The position numbers and the translations under genes were made by a program. Shown here piece after piece: positions 18,684 through 28,761 of a stretch of DNA of 64,000 nt (position 1 is its first letter; each line of letters starts with the position of its first letter). The notes under the pieces are model-generated. The model was given only the letters and a program-made list of their open reading frames with translations. It did not search any database and was not told the DNA's origin. The stretch comes from Nitrospirota bacterium (lineage in GTDB: Bacteria > Nitrospirota > Nitrospiria > Nitrospirales > Nitrospiraceae). The DNA is taken from the NCBI GenBank assembly GCA_040755395.1, contig JBFMAX010000001.1, forward strand, positions 372,001 to 436,000, read 5' to 3'.

Positions 18684-19652
18684 TCATCCGGTCCAAACTC
18701 GCCGATGCGCGGCGCGTCTGAGCGCAGACTCGAGAATCCGCTCGGTCAAGGCGTCATAGTCGATCCCGGCCTCGGCCGCCGCCATCGGCAGCAGGCTCGT
18801 CTCCGTCATGCCCGGGATCGTGTTGAGCTCCAGCACGTAGGGACGTCCGCGCGGCGTGACGCGGAAATCCACCCGCACCGCGCCCTCACAGCCGAACACC
18901 TCGTAGGTCTTCACCGCCAACTCTCGCAGTCGGCGGGTCACGTTCGCCGACAGGGGGGCCGGACACAGGTACCGGGTCTTCCCTTTCTGGTATTTGGCGG
19001 CGTAGTCGTAGAACCCGCTCGGCGCCACGATCTCCACCGCCGGCAGGGCGGAGACCTTTTCCTCTCCTTCACCGAGCAGAGAGACCGTGATTTCGTGTCC
19101 CGGAATGTAGGCCTCCACCAGCGCCCGCCGGTCGTACCGATGGGCGAGCGCCAGCGCGTCCTTCCACTGCGATGGTTTGCGGACGACGCTCACCCCGATG
19201 GTCGATCCCTGCGAAGCCGGTTTCACGACGACGGGCCATGTCAACTTGGCCGAACGGAGGACGCGCCCGCTCGACATCGCGTCGCCTCGCTTAACTACCG
19301 TTCCCGGAGGCACCGGCACACCGTGTTGGGTCAGCAGCGCTTTGGCCGTCACCTTGTCCATCCCCATCGCGCTCGCCAGCACCCCGCACCCCGTGTAGGG
19401 CATGCCGATCGTTTCCAGGAATCCTTGGATCGCGCCGTCTTCGCCGCCCGGACCGTGGAGCGCCAAAAAGGCCAGCTCGATCTTGTGTTCCTGCAGATCC
19501 TTGTAGAGAGACGGCCCGACATCGATCGGCACCGCATCATAACCGCGCCGGACCAGAGCCCGGTGGACGGCTTGGCCGGTCCGGAGCGAGACTTCCCGCT
19601 CGGAGGACTGGCCTCCCATCAGCACGCCGATACGGGCTCTGGTCAGCGGCAT
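18684..19652 (-). CDS. ddl: D-alanine-D-alanine ligase
   Basis: ATP-grasp ligase making D-Ala-D-Ala for the peptidoglycan pentapeptide. N-terminal GVLMGGQSSEREVSLRTG carries the catalytic Glu, the middle has PVVVKPASQGSTIGV (ATP-binding Lys and Ser loop), and the C-terminus has LELNTIPGMTETSLLPMAA (Mg-binding). The start at MPLTRARIG was chosen; upstream in-frame codons come from a nonamer repeat array and are not part of the family. 322 residues. Confidence 0.95.
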   Translation of the reverse strand: MPLTRARIGVLMGGQSSEREVSLRTGQAVHRALVRRGYDAVPIDVGPSLYKDLQEHKIELAFLALHGPGGEDGAIQGFLETIGMPYTGCGVLASAMGMDKVTAKALLTQHGVPVPPGTVVKRGDAMSSGRVLRSAKLTWPVVVKPASQGSTIGVSVVRKPSQWKDALALAHRYDRRALVEAYIPGHEITVSLLGEGEEKVSALPAVEIVAPSGFYDYAAKYQKGKTRYLCPAPLSANVTRRLRELAVKTYEVFGCEGAVRVDFRVTPRGRPYVLELNTIPGMTETSLLPMAAAEAGIDYDALTERILESALRRAAHRRVWTG

Positions 19653-19658
19653 ACTCAC

Positions 19659-19779
19659 CGGTTCGTCGAGTTTGTCTGGTTCATCTGGTTTGTTTGGTTG
19701 CGAGGCGGCCCTGTTTCTCCGACTCGGATGTTCTCCCGGCATCTCAGCACGAAACAAACCCGATCAACCAAACACACCT
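19659..19779. repeat. Nonamer inverted array between murB and ddl
   Basis: The left arm uses 9-base steps GGTTCGTCG, AGTTTGTCT, GGTTCATCT, GGTTTGTTT, GGTTGCGAG. The right arm (19751-19779) contains AACAAACCC, GATCAACCA, AACACACC, complementary in kind. Same layout as the element at 26074-26155. Confidence 0.65.
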
Positions 19780-19791
19780 CTGCGCCCGTCT

Positions 19792-20739
19792 CTACGTTTG
19801 GCCAACGATCTTCAATTCCAATTCCAGGGTGACGCCGGTCCGCCGTTCCACTTCGCGGCCGACTTTCTTGATCAACGCGATCACGTCCGCCGCCCGCGCC
19901 TGTCCCCGGTTCACGATGAAGTTGCCGTGCTTCTCGGACACCTGGGCGTCGCCGATGCGCGCTCCCTTGAGCCCCGCCGCCTCGATCAGCTTCCCGGCCG
20001 GCTCTTTTCCAGGGTTTTTGAACACGCAGCCGGCGTTGGGCAGCGTCAACGGCTGCGTGTCCTTGCGATAACGCAGGTAGTCTTTGACCACCCGCTCGAT
20101 CTCCTGGCGGGAACCGGGCTTGAGCTGAAGCCACACGCCCACGACGATTCCTTTCGGCAACTTCGCGCGTCGGTAGCCGAATTCAATGTGCGACGCGGGG
20201 CGCTCGACGAGGCGCCCCTTGGGATCTACGATCCGCACCGCTTTCACCGCCGATTGCATTTCACCGAGCCTCGTGCCCGCGTTCATCACCACGCAGCCCG
20301 CCACCGTGCCGGGGATTCCCGCCGCCCATTCGAGCCCCGAGAGCGAACGGCGGATCGCATGGCCGATCAGCGTCGGCATGCCGACGCCCCCTTCCGCATA
20401 GACGATGTGATGCGGCTCGTCCTTGATCGCCCTGAGCCGGGACAGACTGACGACCACGCCGCGGATGCCCTTGTCCCGCACCAGCAGGTTGGTCCCGCCG
20501 ATGACGAAGATCGGAACCTTGGCCGCGGTCGCCTGTCTCGCCAACCGGCAGACGTCTTCGACATCGGCCGGCTCCACGAGCACATCCGCCGGCCCTCCGA
20601 TCTTGAACGAGGTGTAGTCCCGCAGCGGCGCATGAAATTTCACCATGCCCTTGATGCCGGCGACGACCGCGCGAAGGTCGCGCATCGGCGGGCTCCCAGA
20701 CCGTTTCGATCGCCCGCGACGCCGGTCCATGACCGTCAT
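19792..20739 (-). CDS. murB: UDP-N-acetylenolpyruvoylglucosamine reductase
   Basis: FAD enzyme that reduces UDP-GlcNAc-enolpyruvate to UDP-MurNAc. FAD-binding block FVIGGGTNLLV-like ([13 protein letters not shown]) and the substrate block [14 protein letters not shown] are clear. The proton-donor region reads NAGCVFKNP, with Cys where many MurB have Ser. The ATG at 20739 overlaps the murC stop as ATGA, so translation is coupled. 315 residues. Confidence 0.94.
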   Translation of the reverse strand: MTVMDRRRGRSKRSGSPPMRDLRAVVAGIKGMVKFHAPLRDYTSFKIGGPADVLVEPADVEDVCRLARQATAAKVPIFVIGGTNLLVRDKGIRGVVVSLSRLRAIKDEPHHIVYAEGGVGMPTLIGHAIRRSLSGLEWAAGIPGTVAGCVVMNAGTRLGEMQSAVKAVRIVDPKGRLVERPASHIEFGYRRAKLPKGIVVGVWLQLKPGSRQEIERVVKDYLRYRKDTQPLTLPNAGCVFKNPGKEPAGKLIEAAGLKGARIGDAQVSEKHGNFIVNRGQARAADVIALIKKVGREVERRTGVTLELELKIVGQT

Positions 20740-22130
20740 GGTTGAGCCGATGATGCCAATCGATCCAACAATCCCAGTCCGGCTTTCCAGATATCTCCGG
20801 CGCCCAGCGTGATGACGAGATCGCCCGGCTTGAGCACCGGCAGCACCTGATCCGGTAGCGTCTCTTTCCGTTCCACCCAGATCACCGAGGGATGGCCGGC
20901 GGCCCGCACGGTGGCCGCCAACTTCTCGCCGGACACGCCGGGGATCGGCTGCTCGCCCGCCGCATAGATGTCCGTCACGAACAGCACATCGGCCCGGTCG
21001 AAGGCATGGGCGAACTCGTCGATCAGGTCCCGCGTGCGGGTGTACCGATGCGGCTGAAAGAGCACGATCACCCGGCGGTCCCAACCCTGCTTCGCCGCGG
21101 CCAGCGTCGCCTTGATTTCCGTGGGGTGATGGCCGTAGTCGTCCACCACCATGACCCCACCCTGCTCGCCCCGCAGGTGGAAGCGGCGTTCCACCCCGGT
21201 GAAGGCGGCCAGTCCCTTGCGGATCAGGTCGATCGGCACGTCGAGTTCCATCCCGACCGCGATGGCCGCCAGCGCGTTGGAGACGTTGTGCACGCCCGGC
21301 GTCGCCAAGCGGAAGGGCCCGAGATTTTTTCCGCGGAAATACGCCCGAAACTCGGCGCCCCATTGCTTCAACGCAATGTCCGTCGCCCGAAAGTCCGGCG
21401 GCGCGCCTTCCTGCTCCTGCAATCCGTAGGTCTGGTAGCGCTTCACGACCCGAGGCAGGAGCGACCGGATCCGCTGGTCATCGGTGCAGAGGACCGCTAA
21501 TCCGTAGAACGGGACTTTGTTGATGAACTCCAGAAAGCTCTCGTTGAGCCGCTCCATCGAGCCGTAATGATCGAGATGCTCCCGGTCGATGTTCGTCACC
21601 GCGACGATGGTCGGCGACAGCCTCAGGAAAGAGCCGTCGCTTTCGTCCGCTTCGGCCACGAGGAGATCCCCGCGCCCCAGGCGCGCGTGGCTGCCGAGCG
21701 CGTTCACTTTGCCGCCGATGACGATCGTCGGGTCGAGTCCGCCCTGCGCCAGCACGCTCGCGACCATCGAGGTCGTCGTGGTTTTGCCGTGCGCGCCGGC
21801 GATCGCGATGCCGTACTTCAACCGCATCAGTTCGGCCAGCATTTCGGCGCGCGGAATGACCGGAATCTTCCTGACCCTGGCTTCCGCCACTTCGGGATTG
21901 GTCGGGGCGACGGCCGAAGAAATCACCACCACCTGCGCCTCACCCACGTTGGACGCCTGGTGGCCGATGAAGATGCGGCCGCCGAGCTCCTGCAGTCGCC
22001 TGGTCGTTTCGGATTCATGGAGATCGGAGCCCGTCACCTTGTAGCCCAACGTCAGGAGGACCTCGGCGATGCCGCTCATGCCGGCTCCGCCGATCCCCAC
22101 CAGATGAATATGTTGCGTCTTCCTGAACAT
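20736..22130 (-). CDS. murC: UDP-N-acetylmuramate-L-alanine ligase
   Basis: First amino-acid-adding Mur ligase. The Rossmann start [20 protein letters not shown], the ATP loop [12 protein letters not shown] and the central-domain block DESDGSFL are typical of MurC. The start [12 protein letters not shown] was chosen; upstream in-frame codons do not match the family. 464 residues. It overlaps murB by 4 bases and follows murG by 61 bases. Confidence 0.96.
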   Translation of the reverse strand: MFRKTQHIHLVGIGGAGMSGIAEVLLTLGYKVTGSDLHESETTRRLQELGGRIFIGHQASNVGEAQVVVISSAVAPTNPEVAEARVRKIPVIPRAEMLAELMRLKYGIAIAGAHGKTTTTSMVASVLAQGGLDPTIVIGGKVNALGSHARLGRGDLLVAEADESDGSFLRLSPTIVAVTNIDREHLDHYGSMERLNESFLEFINKVPFYGLAVLCTDDQRIRSLLPRVVKRYQTYGLQEQEGAPPDFRATDIALKQWGAEFRAYFRGKNLGPFRLATPGVHNVSNALAAIAVGMELDVPIDLIRKGLAAFTGVERRFHLRGEQGGVMVVDDYGHHPTEIKATLAAAKQGWDRRVIVLFQPHRYTRTRDLIDEFAHAFDRADVLFVTDIYAAGEQPIPGVSGEKLAATVRAAGHPSVIWVERKETLPDQVLPVLKPGDLVITLGAGDIWKAGLGLLDRLASSAQP

Positions 22131-22191
22131 GGACACCCGGCTTACCAACCTACGACCGCTGCGGCCCTCGTCCGACCGCATAAAAACCTGC

Positions 22192-23400
22192 TCACGTGCT
22201 CCTCGCTCCAACAGACCGGTCGGTCTCATGATCTCCCCCCGTCAGCGCGTAACATTCCTTCACGATCGCCGCCGCCGCATCGGTTCGCCCCATCGCCAGG
22301 CTCCTGGCGCTCATCCGGGTCAACCGTTCCGGATCCTGCAACAGCTCCTTGATCGCCCGCGCCAGTTTCGGTCCGGTCAGCTCCGCCTGAGTCAGCACGA
22401 CGGCCGCCCCGGCCGACTCCATGACCTGCGCGTTGCGCGCCTGGTGGTTGTAGATCGCCTGCGGGAGCGGGATCAGAATCGCAGGCCTGCCGCAGGCGGT
22501 GACCTCGGCGATGGTGATGGCGCCGGCACGGGAAACCACCAGGTCGGCCGCGCGCAAGACCCGCGGCATGTCGTAGAGGAACGGCACGACCTCCGCACGG
22601 AATCCCGCCGTTTGATAGGCGGCGCTGACCCGGGTATGGTCCGCGTCTCCCGTCTGGTGCGTCACCGCAAGGCGCTCTCGCATGTCCGCCAAGTCCGGCA
22701 ACGCCTCGATCATCGCCGAGTTAATGGCCTTCGCTCCCTGGCTTCCGCCGAAAATCAGCAGGCGGAAGGCACAAGGCTCGCGGCTAGGGGAGACAGATTC
22801 AGCGCTCATAGCCAGCTCTCTTGCTTGCCGCTCGCCCCTCGCCGGGGACCCGTTGCTCCGAAGAATGCAACGGGTGCCCCCCTCGCCTTCTTCATAGAAC
22901 CCGCGCCGGATCGGCGTTCCGACCACCCGGACCTTCGACGGCGCAAAGGCCCCGGCCGCGGACTCGAAGGCCAGAAACACCCGCTGCGCGAAAGGCCCCA
23001 GGACTGTGTTCGCCATGCCGGGAGAGGCGTTGGGTTCCAAAATGACCCGCGGGATGCCCAACAGAAAGGCCGCCACGAGCACCGCCGGACTGGTATACCC
23101 GCCCACGCCGATGACGAGGTCCGCCCGCCGTCGGCACAGGATGCCGATCGACTGGCAGATGCCGATCGGGAGGGACAGCAGGGCCGTCGCCGCCTGAACG
23201 AATCCCCGCCCCATCACCGGCTTGGCCTTGATGAGCCGTAACTCGAAGCCCTCGTGCGCCAAGACCTTCGATTCGATGCCTCGCGCCGTGCCGACGAAGA
23301 GGATGCCGGTGTGCGGATCCCGCTGCAGGAATTCGCGGGCGAGGGCCACGGCCGGATAGAGGTGGCCGCCCGTCCCGCCTGCCGCGATCACGATGTTCAT
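22192..23400 (-). CDS. murG: UDP-GlcNAc transferase MurG with an in-frame insertion
   Basis: Peripheral membrane glycosyltransferase that adds GlcNAc to lipid I, making lipid II. Family blocks: [15 protein letters not shown] (1st G loop), [33 protein letters not shown] and [10 protein letters not shown]. Between the two lobes, residues about 172-211 (nucleotides about 22768-22887) are extra compared with the family. That piece is encoded by a heptamer inverted array plus a 9-bp-stem hairpin, in frame. Length 402 instead of about 360. The start overlaps the ftsW stop by one base. Confidence 0.94.
   Translation of the reverse strand: MNIVIAAGGTGGHLYPAVALAREFLQRDPHTGILFVGTARGIESKVLAHEGFELRLIKAKPVMGRGFVQAATALLSLPIGICQSIGILCRRRADLVIGVGGYTSPAVLVAAFLLGIPRVILEPNASPGMANTVLGPFAQRVFLAFESAAGAFAPSKVRVVGTPIRRGFYEEGEGGTRCILRSNGSPARGERQARELAMSAESVSPSREPCAFRLLIFGGSQGAKAINSAMIEALPDLADMRERLAVTHQTGDADHTRVSAAYQTAGFRAEVVPFLYDMPRVLRAADLVVSRAGAITIAEVTACGRPAILIPLPQAIYNHQARNAQVMESAGAAVVLTQAELTGPKLARAIKELLQDPERLTRMSARSLAMGRTDAAAAIVKECYALTGGDHETDRSVGARST
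22768..22887. repeat. Heptamer array plus hairpin inserted in murG
   Basis: Left arm units AAGGCAC, AAGGCTC, GCGGCTA, GGGGAGA; right arm CTCTTGC, TTGCCGC, TCGCCCC, TCGCC. Next to it a perfect 9-bp stem ACCCGTTGC / GCAACGGGT (22848-22856 and 22867-22875) that recurs in the element at 60131-60410. Confidence 0.75.
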
Positions 23401-24605
23401 CAGCCGCCCGATCCGTTCCCATAGCCGCTCCGGTGCCCGCCAGCCTGCCGGCCTCCCTGTCGATCACGGGAAATGCTGAGCAGCAGACCGACGCCGACCA
23501 GATTGACCACCAGCGACGAGCCTCCATAACTCACGAAAGGCAAGGTCAACCCCTTCGTCGGCAACAGCCCGGTGGCGACGCCAGCGTTGATCAGCGCCTG
23601 GATGCCGACCAGAAGCGTGATCCCCATCCCCAGATGCCGGCCGAACGGCATCCGCGCCCGTCCTGCGATCTGAAATCCCTTCAGCAGGAAGATCGCGAAC
23701 AGCAGAATGATCGCCGATGTGCCGATCAACCCCAATTCCTCGCCGACCAACGCCAGCACAAAATCCGTGTGGGCTTCCGGAAGAAAGAAGAGTTTTTGCT
23801 TGCCTTCTCCCAATCCGACGCCGAAGGGACCGCCGCTGCCGAACGCCAGAAACGACTGGGTGACCTGAAAGCCGGCGTCGGAGGCGTCCTTCCATGGAGA
23901 GAGAAACGTCAACAGCCGTTGGCGCCGGTAACTCGACCCCAGCACCAACGCCAAGCCGACCGGCAGGGCGCAGAGAATCAGACCCATCAGATGCATCAGT
24001 CGTGCCCCGCCCAAGAACAACATCCCCACCGTCGCCAGTCCCATCACGACGACAGTCCCCAGGTCTGGCTGCAGCAGCACCAACCCGCTCAGCACGCCGA
24101 CGACGATCAGCGGCGGCAGGAACCCCTTGGCGAACACGCGAATCTTGTCCTCTTTTTTCGCCAGATACGCCGCCAGGTAGATCACCGAGACCAGCTTGAC
24201 GATCTCCGCCGGTTGCACCGAAATCGGCCCCAGCCGCAGCCAGCGCCTCGCCCCCTTGGCCACAACGCCGACCGAGGGGATCAACACCAAGATCAAGAGC
24301 ACGGCCGAAAGCCCCAGAATCGGCAGGGCCAACTTCCGCCAGACCGCGTAGTCGATGCGGGAAGCCACGTGCAGCAGCGCGAAGCCGAAGGCCAGCCAGG
24401 CCACCTGCCGCTTCAGGAAATAGCCGGGATCCTGGAACCGGTTCCCTGCCACGACCGCGCTCGCGCTGAACACCATGACGAGTCCGAGCAGCGCGAGCAC
24501 CGCCGTGATGACCAGCAGGGTACGGTCCACGGGAACCCGCTTGCGGATTTTCCGACCGGACGACGGCCACGGAAGCGCCAGTGTGCCGGCTGTTTTTTGC
24601 GACAT
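23400..24605 (-). CDS. ftsW: Peptidoglycan glycosyltransferase FtsW (SEDS family)
   Basis: Septal SEDS glycan polymerase in the inner membrane, about ten helices. Typical blocks are VMVFSASAVVA near the N-terminus, GARRWLRLGPISVQPAEIVK, LLQPDLGTVVV and the C-terminal GLTLPFVSYGGSSLVVN. Asp and Glu expected at the catalytic periplasmic face lie in HTDFVLALVGEELGL. 401 residues. It ends with a Gly/Arg-rich tail. Works with FtsI downstream in the pathway. Confidence 0.95.
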   Translation of the reverse strand: MSQKTAGTLALPWPSSGRKIRKRVPVDRTLLVITAVLALLGLVMVFSASAVVAGNRFQDPGYFLKRQVAWLAFGFALLHVASRIDYAVWRKLALPILGLSAVLLILVLIPSVGVVAKGARRWLRLGPISVQPAEIVKLVSVIYLAAYLAKKEDKIRVFAKGFLPPLIVVGVLSGLVLLQPDLGTVVVMGLATVGMLFLGGARLMHLMGLILCALPVGLALVLGSSYRRQRLLTFLSPWKDASDAGFQVTQSFLAFGSGGPFGVGLGEGKQKLFFLPEAHTDFVLALVGEELGLIGTSAIILLFAIFLLKGFQIAGRARMPFGRHLGMGITLLVGIQALINAGVATGLLPTKGLTLPFVSYGGSSLVVNLVGVGLLLSISRDRQGGRQAGGHRSGYGNGSGG

Positions 24606-24643
24606 TCATGCGCCTCTCAACACGTCGCGCGTCACGCGACAAG

Positions 24644-26071
24644 TCATGGTAATGCGTTGACCAGCGCCTTGAACCGCCGGCCGCGGTCCTGATAGTCGGC
24701 GAACATGTCGAAGCTCGCGCAGGCCGGCGAGAGCAACACCACGTCCCCCGGGCTCGCTCCCCGCGCAGCTACTTCCACGGCTTCGCGCAGCGTGGCGGCA
24801 TGGCTCACGCGATCGAACTCCCCCAATGCTTCCTGAATACGCGGCGCCGCCTCGCCGATCAGAATGACCTGTTTGACGCGAGCCCGTACGGGCTGCCGAA
24901 GTTTCGAAAAGTCCGCGCCCTTGTCGCGCCCGCCGGCGATGAGCCAGACCGGTTGGTCCAGACTTTCGAGCGCTTTCACCGTCGCATCGACGTTGGTTCC
25001 CTTCGAGTCGTTCACGAACCGGACGCCGCCGCGCTCGCGCACGAACTCCAACGCATGTTCGAGGCCGGGAAAGGTCCGCAGCACGCGGCGAACCGCATCA
25101 AGTGGACAGCCGCACAGCAGCGCGAAGCTGACGGCCGCGAGCGCGTTCTCGAGATTGTGCGCGCCGAGCAGTTTCAGCTCGGTCCGCCGGCAGACTTCCT
25201 GCCTCCGTCCCGTGACCGTGGACACGATCAGATCGCCTGCCAGAAACGTTCCGCCGTCGAAGTCCTCGCCGATCGCCCTGGTCCGGCTAAAGCCGAGCGC
25301 CTTCGCGCGAGTCCGAGCCCGCAGACGCGCCACTCGCTCGTCGTCGAGGTTGAACAGCGAATAATCGCCGGCCGTTTGGTTGTCGAACATCCTGGCCTTG
25401 GTTGCGACATACTCATCCACCGACTCGTAACGGTCCATGTGATCCAACGTGACGTTCAGCAGCGCGGCCACCCAGGGATGAAAGCGCTCGACGGTTTCCA
25501 ACTGGAAGCTGGAGACTTCCACGACCAGAAAGTCATAGGGAGATGCCTCCCCGCCCGTCCGGTACGCCGCGAGCGCGGCCTCGCTCAGAGCCGTTCCGAT
25601 ATTCCCCCCGACGAACACCCGCTTGCCGCTTGCCGCCAGGAACTCGCCGATCAACGTGACCGTGGTGCTTTTCCCGTTCGTTCCCGTCACGGCCAGGATG
25701 GGCGCCGTGAGAAAGCGGGAGGCCAGCTCGAGTTCGCCGATGACCTGCACGCCGCGGGCGCGGGCTTGTTGCAATTCGCCGGCGCGGGACGGCACGCCGG
25801 GGCTGATCACGATCAGTTCGGGCGACTCGAACGCCGATCCATAGTCCGCCCCCGCTCGAACCGTGACCGCGCCGGAATCCAGCTCGGCAAGCGCGCGTTC
25901 CAGCTCGTTCCGCTCCTTCCGGTCCGCGACGGTCACCCGCGCTCCGGCGGCGAGGAGCAACCGGGCCGCAGCGACCCCGCTCCTGGCCAGCCCGACCACT
26001 GTGACGGCTTTGCCGGCGAGGTCCTGCACCGTGGTTGCGACGTTCGCGATATTTGGCTTTGCGGCGGGCAT
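24644..26071 (-). CDS. murD: UDP-N-acetylmuramoylalanine-D-glutamate ligase
   Basis: Second Mur ligase, adding D-Glu. N-terminal [20 protein letters not shown] loop [13 protein letters not shown] and central [19 protein letters not shown] are typical MurD blocks. The C-terminal [19 protein letters not shown] matches as well. 475 residues. A nonamer repeat array lies between it and mraY. Confidence 0.95.
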   Translation of the reverse strand: MPAAKPNIANVATTVQDLAGKAVTVVGLARSGVAAARLLLAAGARVTVADRKERNELERALAELDSGAVTVRAGADYGSAFESPELIVISPGVPSRAGELQQARARGVQVIGELELASRFLTAPILAVTGTNGKSTTVTLIGEFLAASGKRVFVGGNIGTALSEAALAAYRTGGEASPYDFLVVEVSSFQLETVERFHPWVAALLNVTLDHMDRYESVDEYVATKARMFDNQTAGDYSLFNLDDERVARLRARTRAKALGFSRTRAIGEDFDGGTFLAGDLIVSTVTGRRQEVCRRTELKLLGAHNLENALAAVSFALLCGCPLDAVRRVLRTFPGLEHALEFVRERGGVRFVNDSKGTNVDATVKALESLDQPVWLIAGGRDKGADFSKLRQPVRARVKQVILIGEAAPRIQEALGEFDRVSHAATLREAVEVAARGASPGDVVLLSPACASFDMFADYQDRGRRFKALVNALP

Positions 26072-26073
26072 GC

Positions 26074-26155
26074 TGGTCTATCCGGTCTATCCGGTCTATC
26101 CGGTCTGTCTGGTTTGTTCGGTTTTACGCTCCAACCAAAGAAACCAGACCAACCT
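26074..26155. repeat. Nonamer inverted array between mraY and murD
   Basis: Left arm: GGTCTATCC three times, then GGTCTGTCT, GGTTTGTTC, GGTTTTACG (9-base period). Right arm (26130-26155): CCAACCAAAG, AAACCAGACC, AACC, complementary. Longest exact tandem repeat noticed in the window. Confidence 0.75.
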
Positions 26156-26157
26156 CC

Positions 26158-27234
26158 TCACCGTAACTTCAACGTGCTCAGGCTCAGCAGCGCGAGCAGG
26201 ATCGCGATGATCCACAGTCGGACCACGACTTTCGGCTCCTCCCAGCCCTTCATCTCGAAATGGTGGTGAATCGGCGCCATCAGAAAAATCCGCTTGCCCC
26301 GCGACTTGAAAGAGAGGACCTGGAAGATCACGGAGATCGCCTCGATCACGAACACACCGCCGACCATGAGCAACAACAGCTCATGCTTGCTGATCACCGC
26401 CACGGTCCCCAGAGCCGCGCCCAACGGCAGCGAGCCGACATCGCCCATAAAGACCGACGCCGGATACGTGTTGAACCAGAGGAACCCCAGGCTCGCTCCC
26501 AGAATCGCGGCCGTGAACACGGCGATTTCGCCCGCGCCCTCGATATGCGGAATGAGCAGATATTCCGACATGATCCGGTTGCCGGTCACGTAGGCCACGA
26601 TCGTATAGGCCAGCGCGGCGATCATCACGGGACCAATGGCCAAGCCGTCCAAGCCGTCGGTGAGGTTGACGGCGTTGGAGGCGCCCACGATGACCAAGAT
26701 CGCGAAGGGGACGTACAGCCATCCCAAGTCCGGCGTGAAGTTCTTGAAGAAGGGCACGCTGAGCTTGGTGGTATAGCCCGGCAGGGAGTACAGGAACAGG
26801 CTGATGCCCAAGGCGACCAGGATCTGCGCGGTGAATTTTTGCGCGGCGGTGAGCCCCTTGGATCGGGTCTTGACGAACTTGAGGTAGTCGTCCACGAAGC
26901 CGACCGCGCCGAAGCCGGTCGTGGCGATGACGACCAGCCACACATAGCGGTTGGTGAGATCCGCCCAGAGCAAGGTGGAGAGGACGACGGCGAACAGAAT
27001 CAGCAGACCGCCCATGGTCGGCGTCCCGCTTTTCGCCAGGTGCCGTTTGGGTCCGTCGTCCCTCACCTGTTGCCCCAATTTGATTTCCTGCAGCTTGCGG
27101 ATGAGCCAGGGCGCCAGCACGAACGCGATCAAGAACGCCGTCACCGCCGCATAGATGATGCGGAAGCTGAGATAGCGAAAGACGTTCAGGAAGGAAAATT
27201 CCGTGTGCAGGGGATACAGCCAGTTGTACAGCAT
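26158..27234 (-). CDS. mraY: Phospho-N-acetylmuramoyl-pentapeptide transferase
   Basis: Polytopic membrane enzyme forming lipid I from UDP-MurNAc-pentapeptide and undecaprenyl phosphate. Signature [14 protein letters not shown], catalytic Asp regions FVDDYLKF and [13 protein letters not shown], and the late [12 protein letters not shown] block are all intact. About ten helices. 358 residues, normal. Located 17 bases after murF. Confidence 0.97.
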   Translation of the reverse strand: MLYNWLYPLHTEFSFLNVFRYLSFRIIYAAVTAFLIAFVLAPWLIRKLQEIKLGQQVRDDGPKRHLAKSGTPTMGGLLILFAVVLSTLLWADLTNRYVWLVVIATTGFGAVGFVDDYLKFVKTRSKGLTAAQKFTAQILVALGISLFLYSLPGYTTKLSVPFFKNFTPDLGWLYVPFAILVIVGASNAVNLTDGLDGLAIGPVMIAALAYTIVAYVTGNRIMSEYLLIPHIEGAGEIAVFTAAILGASLGFLWFNTYPASVFMGDVGSLPLGAALGTVAVISKHELLLLMVGGVFVIEAISVIFQVLSFKSRGKRIFLMAPIHHHFEMKGWEEPKVVVRLWIIAILLALLSLSTLKLR

Positions 27235-27251
27235 GGGGAATCGGCGCTACC

Positions 27252-28712
27252 TCATCGCCTCTTGCGCGGCCTCCGTCCCGATCCGGTCAAGATCTGAACG
27301 ACTTGCTCCATCTTCATGCCCCGCGAGGCTTTTACCAGCACGACATCGCCTTTCCTGACCAGAGACTTCACGGCAACCGCCGCGGCGCCGGCGTCCGGCA
27401 CCTCCAGGATACGGTCCGATGCCATTCCGCCCCGCCTCGCGCCCTCCGCGAGACTCCGTCCGAGCGCGCCGCAGGCGACGAGCAGCGAAATGTTCCGCTC
27501 CGCCAGAAAGGCGCCGACGTCTTGATGCAACGCCCGGGTTTCCGGTCCCAGCTCGAGCATGTCCCCCAACACCGCGATTGTCCGCCTGGAAGAACCGAGC
27601 TCAGCCAACAATTGAATGGCCGCCTTCATCGATGCCGGATTGGCGTTGTAACAGTCGTTGATGACCTGCACGCCGTTGCGCTCGGCGACCTGCGACCGCA
27701 TCGCTGCGGGGCGGAACCGAGCCAATCCCTGCGCGATCGTCGCGCCGCCCAGCGACAGCACGTGGCCCACCGCCGCCGCCGCCAAAGTGTTCGAGACGTT
27801 GTGCGCCCCATGGGCCCGAAGCGCGACCGCCGCAGGGCGGGCCTTGCCCGGAAGCGTCAACCGGAATGCGGCGCCCTTGCGCTCATCCGTCCGCACATCC
27901 AGGGCCCGCACATCCGCCTTCGGCGAGAGTCCGAACGACACGACTCGGCATCGGGCCCGCGAGGCGAGATAGTCGAAGTAGGGATCGTCGGCGTTCAGGA
28001 CGACCGCGCCGTCCGGCGGCAGCAGATCCAGCAATTCGGCTTTGGCCTGGGCCGACGCGTCCAGGCTGCCGAAGAACTCCAAATGGTCGGGGCCGATGTT
28101 CGTGATCAACCCGATCGTCGGCCGTACGATCTCGCAGAGCCTGGTGGTCTGCCCCTTCTGGTCGACGCCCATCTCGATCACCGCGGCTCCATGCCGCGGC
28201 GCCAAACGGAACAAGGTCTGCGGAACTCCGATGCGGTTGTTCAAATTGCCTTCGGTTTTCAGGACCGTCCAGCGCCGAGCCAGGACGCCGGCGACCATGT
28301 CCTTGGTGGTGGTCTTGCCGTTGCTCCCGGTGACCGCGACGACGGGAATCGTGAAGCGGCTGCGATGATGGGCGGCCAGTTGCTGATAGGCGAACAGGGT
28401 GTCCCGGACGCCGAGCAGTAGCGGCTCCGCCTTCTTCGTCTCCTGCCGGCTGGAGTTCGTGATGTCGGCGGCCACAGGGCGATAGCGGTCCTCGACGATC
28501 GCCCCGACCGCGCCCTGACGGAGTGCGGCTTCGACAAACTGATGGCCGTCGAACCGCTCTCCCTTCAACGCGACAAAGAGATCGCCGGAACGGACGGATC
28601 GGGAATCGGTGCAGAGCCGCGCGATGCGCCGTTTGAGCCAGTTCTCGCTCCGCCCGGCGAGCACTTTCACGCTAATCACTTCCAGCAATTCTTCGATGGT
28701 GAAGAGCGACAT
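27252..28712 (-). CDS. murF: UDP-MurNAc-tripeptide-D-alanyl-D-alanine ligase
   Basis: Adds D-Ala-D-Ala to complete the pentapeptide. ATP loop AVTGSNGKTTTKDM, central IGPDHLEFFGS and C-terminal VINDCYNANPASMKAA are family hallmarks. I chose the ATG of MSLFTIEELLE; the longer reading frame upstream is not conserved. 486 residues. Follows murE by about 50 bases. Confidence 0.96.
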   Translation of the reverse strand: MSLFTIEELLEVISVKVLAGRSENWLKRRIARLCTDSRSVRSGDLFVALKGERFDGHQFVEAALRQGAVGAIVEDRYRPVAADITNSSRQETKKAEPLLLGVRDTLFAYQQLAAHHRSRFTIPVVAVTGSNGKTTTKDMVAGVLARRWTVLKTEGNLNNRIGVPQTLFRLAPRHGAAVIEMGVDQKGQTTRLCEIVRPTIGLITNIGPDHLEFFGSLDASAQAKAELLDLLPPDGAVVLNADDPYFDYLASRARCRVVSFGLSPKADVRALDVRTDERKGAAFRLTLPGKARPAAVALRAHGAHNVSNTLAAAAVGHVLSLGGATIAQGLARFRPAAMRSQVAERNGVQVINDCYNANPASMKAAIQLLAELGSSRRTIAVLGDMLELGPETRALHQDVGAFLAERNISLLVACGALGRSLAEGARRGGMASDRILEVPDAGAAAVAVKSLVRKGDVVLVKASRGMKMEQVVQILTGSGRRPRKRR

Positions 28713-28761
28713 GAGGAATTCTTGAACTCGGCCCGTCGGGACGCCGGGCGGCGGCGCTGAA

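Noticed and set aside
26074-26155. GGTCTATCC tandem repeats as a CRISPR array
   Set aside because: Units are 9 bp with no spacers and no cas genes nearby.
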